DNA of 64,000 bases from Desulfomicrobium sp. ZS1 (GTDB taxonomy: Bacteria; Desulfobacterota; Desulfovibrionia; Desulfovibrionales; Desulfomicrobiaceae): the NCBI RefSeq assembly GCF_024204645.1, contig NZ_CP100351.1:434001-498000 (forward strand), read 5' to 3'. The notes below the pieces were generated by a model. The model searched no databases, was not told the DNA's origin, and saw only the letters and a list, made by a program, of their open reading frames with translations. Position 1 is the first letter of the stretch. The number at the start of each line of letters is the position of its first letter. A program made the translations under genes and the position numbers. Shown here one piece after another: positions 60,823-64,000 of the stretch.

Positions 60823-62877
60823 ATGACCCCTTCCTTCGTTTCCTTTCTGACAACTCTGTGCGCCGTCATCCTGGCCCTGGGATTTGCCGCGCGCATGCTG
60901 CTTGGCGTCATGCGCGCCGATCGGTCGCGGGCCTCGGGAGCCCTGGCCCTAGCGCTGCTGCTGTCTGCCGGACTGGAAGCGCTGGATCTGCTGACGCTCC
61001 TGTACCCCGAAACGGTGCAGGCCTGGCGTATGGCCGGGCTGCTGGTGGAAGGAGCCTTGGGACCGGCCTGGATCTGGTTCACGGCCCTTTTTGCCCGGGA
61101 TTATGAAGAGGGCCGGCTGCCCGGAACGCAGCGAGCGCTGATTTTTCTGTCTTGCCTCATGCTGCCCTGGGCCGGGTACCTGGCTGCGCAGGGCGCCTAT
61201 TTTGCGCCGGATTTCGCGGCCGAAGGCCTTCTTTTCCTCCTTCCCGGCAGCTTTTATTTCTATATCGGTTTTGCCGTGTGCTGCGTCGCGGCGCTTCTCA
61301 ACATTGAGGCCACTCTGGCGGCGGCCGTGCATCATCGTCGCTGGAAGATCAAATTTATTCTTCTGGGGGCCGTGAGCATTCTGGCCGCCTTGATTCTCTA
61401 TTACAGTCAGAGCCTTTTGCATCGTTCCATCGACATGAGCTTGGCGGGCCTGCGCTCCCTGGCCCTGCTTCTGGGCTCGGCCATGATGTGGTTTTCGGAC
61501 CTGCGGCGCGGCCCCGAAGTACGGATCAGCTTTTCGAGGCGGCTGGCCTTCAAATCCGTGGTCCTGGTCGCGGCCGGGTTGTATCTGGTTGGGCTCGGGC
61601 TGCTCGGCGAGGGCGCGCGCCTTTTTGGAGACGATCTGGGTCGGGCCGTGCTGCTGGTGGTCAGCTTTTTGGCCGGGCTCGGGCTCCTGGTCGTTTTTCT
61701 CTCGGACACGGTACGCCGCAAGATCCGCCTTTTTCTGCAGATGCATTTTTACGGTGAAAAGTATGATTACCGCATCCAGTGGGTGCAGTTCACCCAGCAT
61801 TTGGCTTCGGCCCGCACGCAAAGCGAGCTGCAGCAGGCGGCATTGTCGGCCTGCTGCGAAACCTTCGGCATTGTCGGCGCGGGGCTTTTTCTGTTCGATC
61901 ATGGTCGCAAGCTCTATCTGCCCGTCAGCTTGGTGGAGACGGACCAACACGAAGGCGGTTTCAAGGAAGATTCGCCCCTAGTGACGGCGCTTGAATCCCG
62001 GCGCTCCGTGCTGCGCGCGACGGATGTGGACGACCCCTCGCCCTGGCTCGCGCGGGCTGGCTTCGCCATTCCCATTTTTCGCGAAGACGTGCTGGACGGA
62101 TTCGTGCTGCTGGGCCCACCCATCAATCCGAAGGAAGAGTACGACGAGGAGGACTTCGAGCTGATGGACACCATGGCCCGGCACATATCGTCGGCCCTCT
62201 TGAATATGCGCCTTTTGGACCAATTGGCCCGGTCGCGGGAGATGGAGATCATGGGCAAGGTGTCGGCCTTTGTGCTCCATGATTTGAAGAATCACGTCTA
62301 TACGCTCTCGCTCATGGCCGACAACGCGCAAAAGCATATCGCCAATCCCGAGTTCCAGAAGGATATGGTTGACTCCCTGGGAAGCACGGTGGGCAAGATG
62401 AAGATTCTCATTTCGCAGCTCAAAGGCCTCCCCGACCGTCATACCCTGAAGCGCGAGCCTGTGGGCCTTCTGTCCCTCGCAAAAGACGCCACCCGCCCAC
62501 TGCCGCAGGAACGTCTGGACTTTCAGGGTCCGGACGCGCGGGTCATGGTCGACAGCGCGGAGATGGGCAAGGTGATCCTCAACCTTTGCCTCAACGCACT
62601 GGAGGCTTCTACGCTGGGCCAAACCATATCCGTCACGGTCGGGGAGGATCCGGAACCGTTTGTACGGGTTACGGATCATGGCGTGGGCATTGCCGAGGAG
62701 TTCATGGCCGGCGGTCTCTTCGAGCCGTTCAAGTCCACCAAGGCCAAGGGCATGGGGATAGGGCTCTATCAATGCAAGCAGATCGTGGAGGCCCACGGCG
62801 GACGCATCGAAGTGCGCAGTGCGCTGGGCGAGGGTGCTGAATTTGTTGTCTGTATTGGGGACAGGCGGGATTTGTGA
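60823..62877 (+). CDS. prsK: PrsK, XrtA/PEP-CTERM system sensor histidine kinase
   Basis: This 684-aa membrane kinase has eight or nine N-terminal helices (about 5-320), a GAF-like domain (about 335-475) and a kinase core. The H-box is HDLKNH (near 486), the N-box NLCLNALEAS (near 588) and the G-boxes DHGVGIAEEF and GMGIGLYQCKQIVEAHGG. The architecture is that of PrsK, which is paired with the sigma-54 regulator PrsR. It should sense an envelope signal and phosphorylate the PrsR encoded 127 bases downstream. The ATG at 60823 is chosen because the upstream frame only reads the tandem repeat. Confidence 0.9.
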   Translation: MTPSFVSFLTTLCAVILALGFAARMLLGVMRADRSRASGALALALLLSAGLEALDLLTLLYPETVQAWRMAGLLVEGALGPAWIWFTALFARDYEEGRLPGTQRALIFLSCLMLPWAGYLAAQGAYFAPDFAAEGLLFLLPGSFYFYIGFAVCCVAALLNIEATLAAAVHHRRWKIKFILLGAVSILAALILYYSQSLLHRSIDMSLAGLRSLALLLGSAMMWFSDLRRGPEVRISFSRRLAFKSVVLVAAGLYLVGLGLLGEGARLFGDDLGRAVLLVVSFLAGLGLLVVFLSDTVRRKIRLFLQMHFYGEKYDYRIQWVQFTQHLASARTQSELQQAALSACCETFGIVGAGLFLFDHGRKLYLPVSLVETDQHEGGFKEDSPLVTALESRRSVLRATDVDDPSPWLARAGFAIPIFREDVLDGFVLLGPPINPKEEYDEEDFELMDTMARHISSALLNMRLLDQLARSREMEIMGKVSAFVLHDLKNHVYTLSLMADNAQKHIANPEFQKDMVDSLGSTVGKMKILISQLKGLPDRHTLKREPVGLLSLAKDATRPLPQERLDFQGPDARVMVDSAEMGKVILNLCLNALEASTLGQTISVTVGEDPEPFVRVTDHGVGIAEEFMAGGLFEPFKSTKAKGMGIGLYQCKQIVEAHGGRIEVRSALGEGAEFVVCIGDRRDL

Positions 62878-63004
62878 GCATTTTTCGGTCAGGAAGTATG
62901 GACTTGCGCTGGCTGGATGTGCTATTTTTTTTCATAAATATCTTTTTTTTGTCGCAGCATGACATGTTTTGCGGTCGAAAAATTCACAGTGAGTGGAGAC
63001 ATAA

Positions 63005-64000
63005 TTGGAACATCTGCTTATCGTTGACGATAACGAGGACGTCCTGACCCAGCTCAAATGGGGCCTGACTTCGGAATCCTACACGCTCCATTTGGCCGCC
63101 AATGTCGACGAGGCGCTAGCTGTCTTTCGCAAGCTCCGCCCCGGTGTGGTAACCTTGGACTTGGGCCTGCCTCCGCACGTGGAGTCTTCGGAGGAGGGGT
63201 TCCGGGGGCTGGTGGAGATGCTCAAGCTTGAGCCCTCGGCCAAGATTATTGTCGTCACCGGCAACGATGAGCGTGAAAACGCCTTGCAGGCAATCAAGCT
63301 GGGAGCCTTTGATTTTTTCCGCAAACCCATTGATCTGGACGAGCTGCGGGTCATCATCCGCCGCGCTTTTCATTTGCATGCCATCGAGCGGGAAAGCGTG
63401 GTCCAGCAGGACGAAGCCGCGAGCGAGGTCAAGGACAACTGCGGGATTGTGGGCTCATGCGCGGCCATGCGCGGGGTGCTCGGACTCATCGACAAGGTCG
63501 CGGCTTCGGACGTGCCGATCCTCATTTCCGGCGAAAGCGGTACGGGCAAGGAGCTGGTGGCCAGGGCCATCCATTCCAAGAGCCTGCGTAAGCACGGCCC
63601 CATGATCTGCATCAACTGCGGAGCAATCCCCGAAAACTTGATCGAATCCGAGCTGTTCGGGCATGAAAAAGGGGCTTTCACCGGTGCCGCCTCCATGGTC
63701 AGGGGCAAGGTCGAGTATGCCAGCGACGGGACTCTCTTTCTGGACGAGATCGGGGAACTGCCCGTCAACCTGCAGGTCAAGCTGCTCAGATTCCTGCAGG
63801 AGATGGTCATTCAGCGTGTCGGGGGCAGAAAGGACATCCCCGTCAATGTGCGCATCATCGCGGCCACGAACATCGATATCGCCGCGGCCATTGCCCAGGG
63901 GCGTTTTCGGGAAGATCTGTATTACCGCATCGGCGTGGTCAATATCCATCTTCCTCCCCTGCGGGAACGGGAAGATGACGTACGGATTCTGGCCGAATAT
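63005..64000 (+). CDS. prsR: PrsR, PEP-CTERM-box sigma-54 response regulator (runs off window)
   Basis: The 332 residues visible comprise a receiver domain and a sigma-54 activation AAA+ domain. In the receiver, DDN is at 8-10, the phosphoacceptor Asp52 lies in LDLGLPP and Lys107 in RKP. In the AAA+ part, Walker A is GESGTGKE at 176-183, GAFTGA at 223-228 contacts sigma-54, and Walker B is DEIG at 247-250. The start is TTG with GGAG 7 bases upstream. The DNA-binding domain lies beyond the window. This is the expected activator of the six sigma-54-type sites listed at 2212, 5525, 6185, 8491, 9747 and 20372. Confidence 0.92.
   Translation, partial: MEHLLIVDDNEDVLTQLKWGLTSESYTLHLAANVDEALAVFRKLRPGVVTLDLGLPPHVESSEEGFRGLVEMLKLEPSAKIIVVTGNDERENALQAIKLGAFDFFRKPIDLDELRVIIRRAFHLHAIERESVVQQDEAASEVKDNCGIVGSCAAMRGVLGLIDKVAASDVPILISGESGTGKELVARAIHSKSLRKHGPMICINCGAIPENLIESELFGHEKGAFTGAASMVRGKVEYASDGTLFLDEIGELPVNLQVKLLRFLQEMVIQRVGGRKDIPVNVRIIAATNIDIAAAIAQGRFREDLYYRIGVVNIHLPPLREREDDVRILAEY

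Noticed and set aside
60949-61950. 333-codon frame opposite prsK
   Set aside because: Antisense shadow of the kinase membrane and GAF region.
62899-62916. GG-N10-GC spacing before prsR
   Set aside because: Poor -24 and -12 contexts and no upstream motif; probably chance in GC-rich DNA.
1-64000. CRISPR arrays, tRNA or rRNA genes, prophage
   Set aside because: I looked for regular repeats, cloverleaf-like segments and phage gene sets and saw none.

Overview
The window reads as a chromosomal segment of a GC-rich Gram-negative bacterium, most likely a sulfate-reducing deltaproteobacterium (Desulfovibrionales, Desulfomicrobium-like). That placement is inference from gene content and codon style; no rRNA or tRNA is present to fix it. 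The dominant content is a complete PEP-CTERM/exosortase system with its exopolysaccharide (EPS) locus.

Layout. 1-2 kb: end of an MBL-fold hydrolase (minus) and a radical SAM protein. 2.1-5 kb: a small membrane protein, an unknown 145-aa protein, a truncated KaiC-like ATPase and a GGDEF-EAL protein. 5.4-10.6 kb: a PilZ protein, three PEP-CTERM substrate proteins (two of the THxN type) and a CAAX-protease-like membrane protein. 10.7-20 kb (minus): a LolA-like protein, an AMIN/beta-barrel outer-membrane protein, two FeeM-type N-acyl amino acid synthases, an MMPL/RND exporter and a ThiF-nitroreductase fusion. 20.7-34.7 kb (plus): the conserved XrtA-type EPS core (PrsT, EpsB-like transferase, export protein, chain-length protein, tyrosine kinase, ATPase, outer-membrane protein, deacetylase, FemAB, aminotransferase, GT2). 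34.8-57 kb: a variable region of glycosyltransferases, acyltransferases, polymerase/ligase, flippase, AMP-ligase, deacetylase, two asparagine-synthase-like proteins and WecB. It is a mosaic: 34.8-38 kb and 48.3-55.3 kb are markedly AT-rich. One IS4-type element sits at 39,354-40,900. 57-64 kb: exosortase, EpsI, a TIGR03790-type protein, sensor kinase PrsK and the start of the sigma-54 activator PrsR.

How it fits together. Nucleotide sugars are loaded onto lipid carrier, elongated, flipped, polymerised and exported by the EPS genes. The exosortase processes the PEP-CTERM proteins at the envelope. PrsK/PrsR should control this through sigma-54. By eye I find six sites with exact GG-N10-GC (-24/-12) spacing, each downstream of one or two copies of a 17-bp motif (TGTAARNTTYTYCGACA-like). 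They lie before all three PEP-CTERM genes and prsT, and also before the PilZ gene and before the small-protein/KaiC/GGDEF-EAL group. This suggests a PrsR regulon that joins EPS, exosortase substrates and cyclic-di-GMP signalling.

The minus-strand N-acyl amino acid cluster looks like a self-contained make-and-export pathway for an acylated, possibly further modified metabolite, and is the best candidate for an undescribed system. All family names are from my own recognition of motifs; no search was run.
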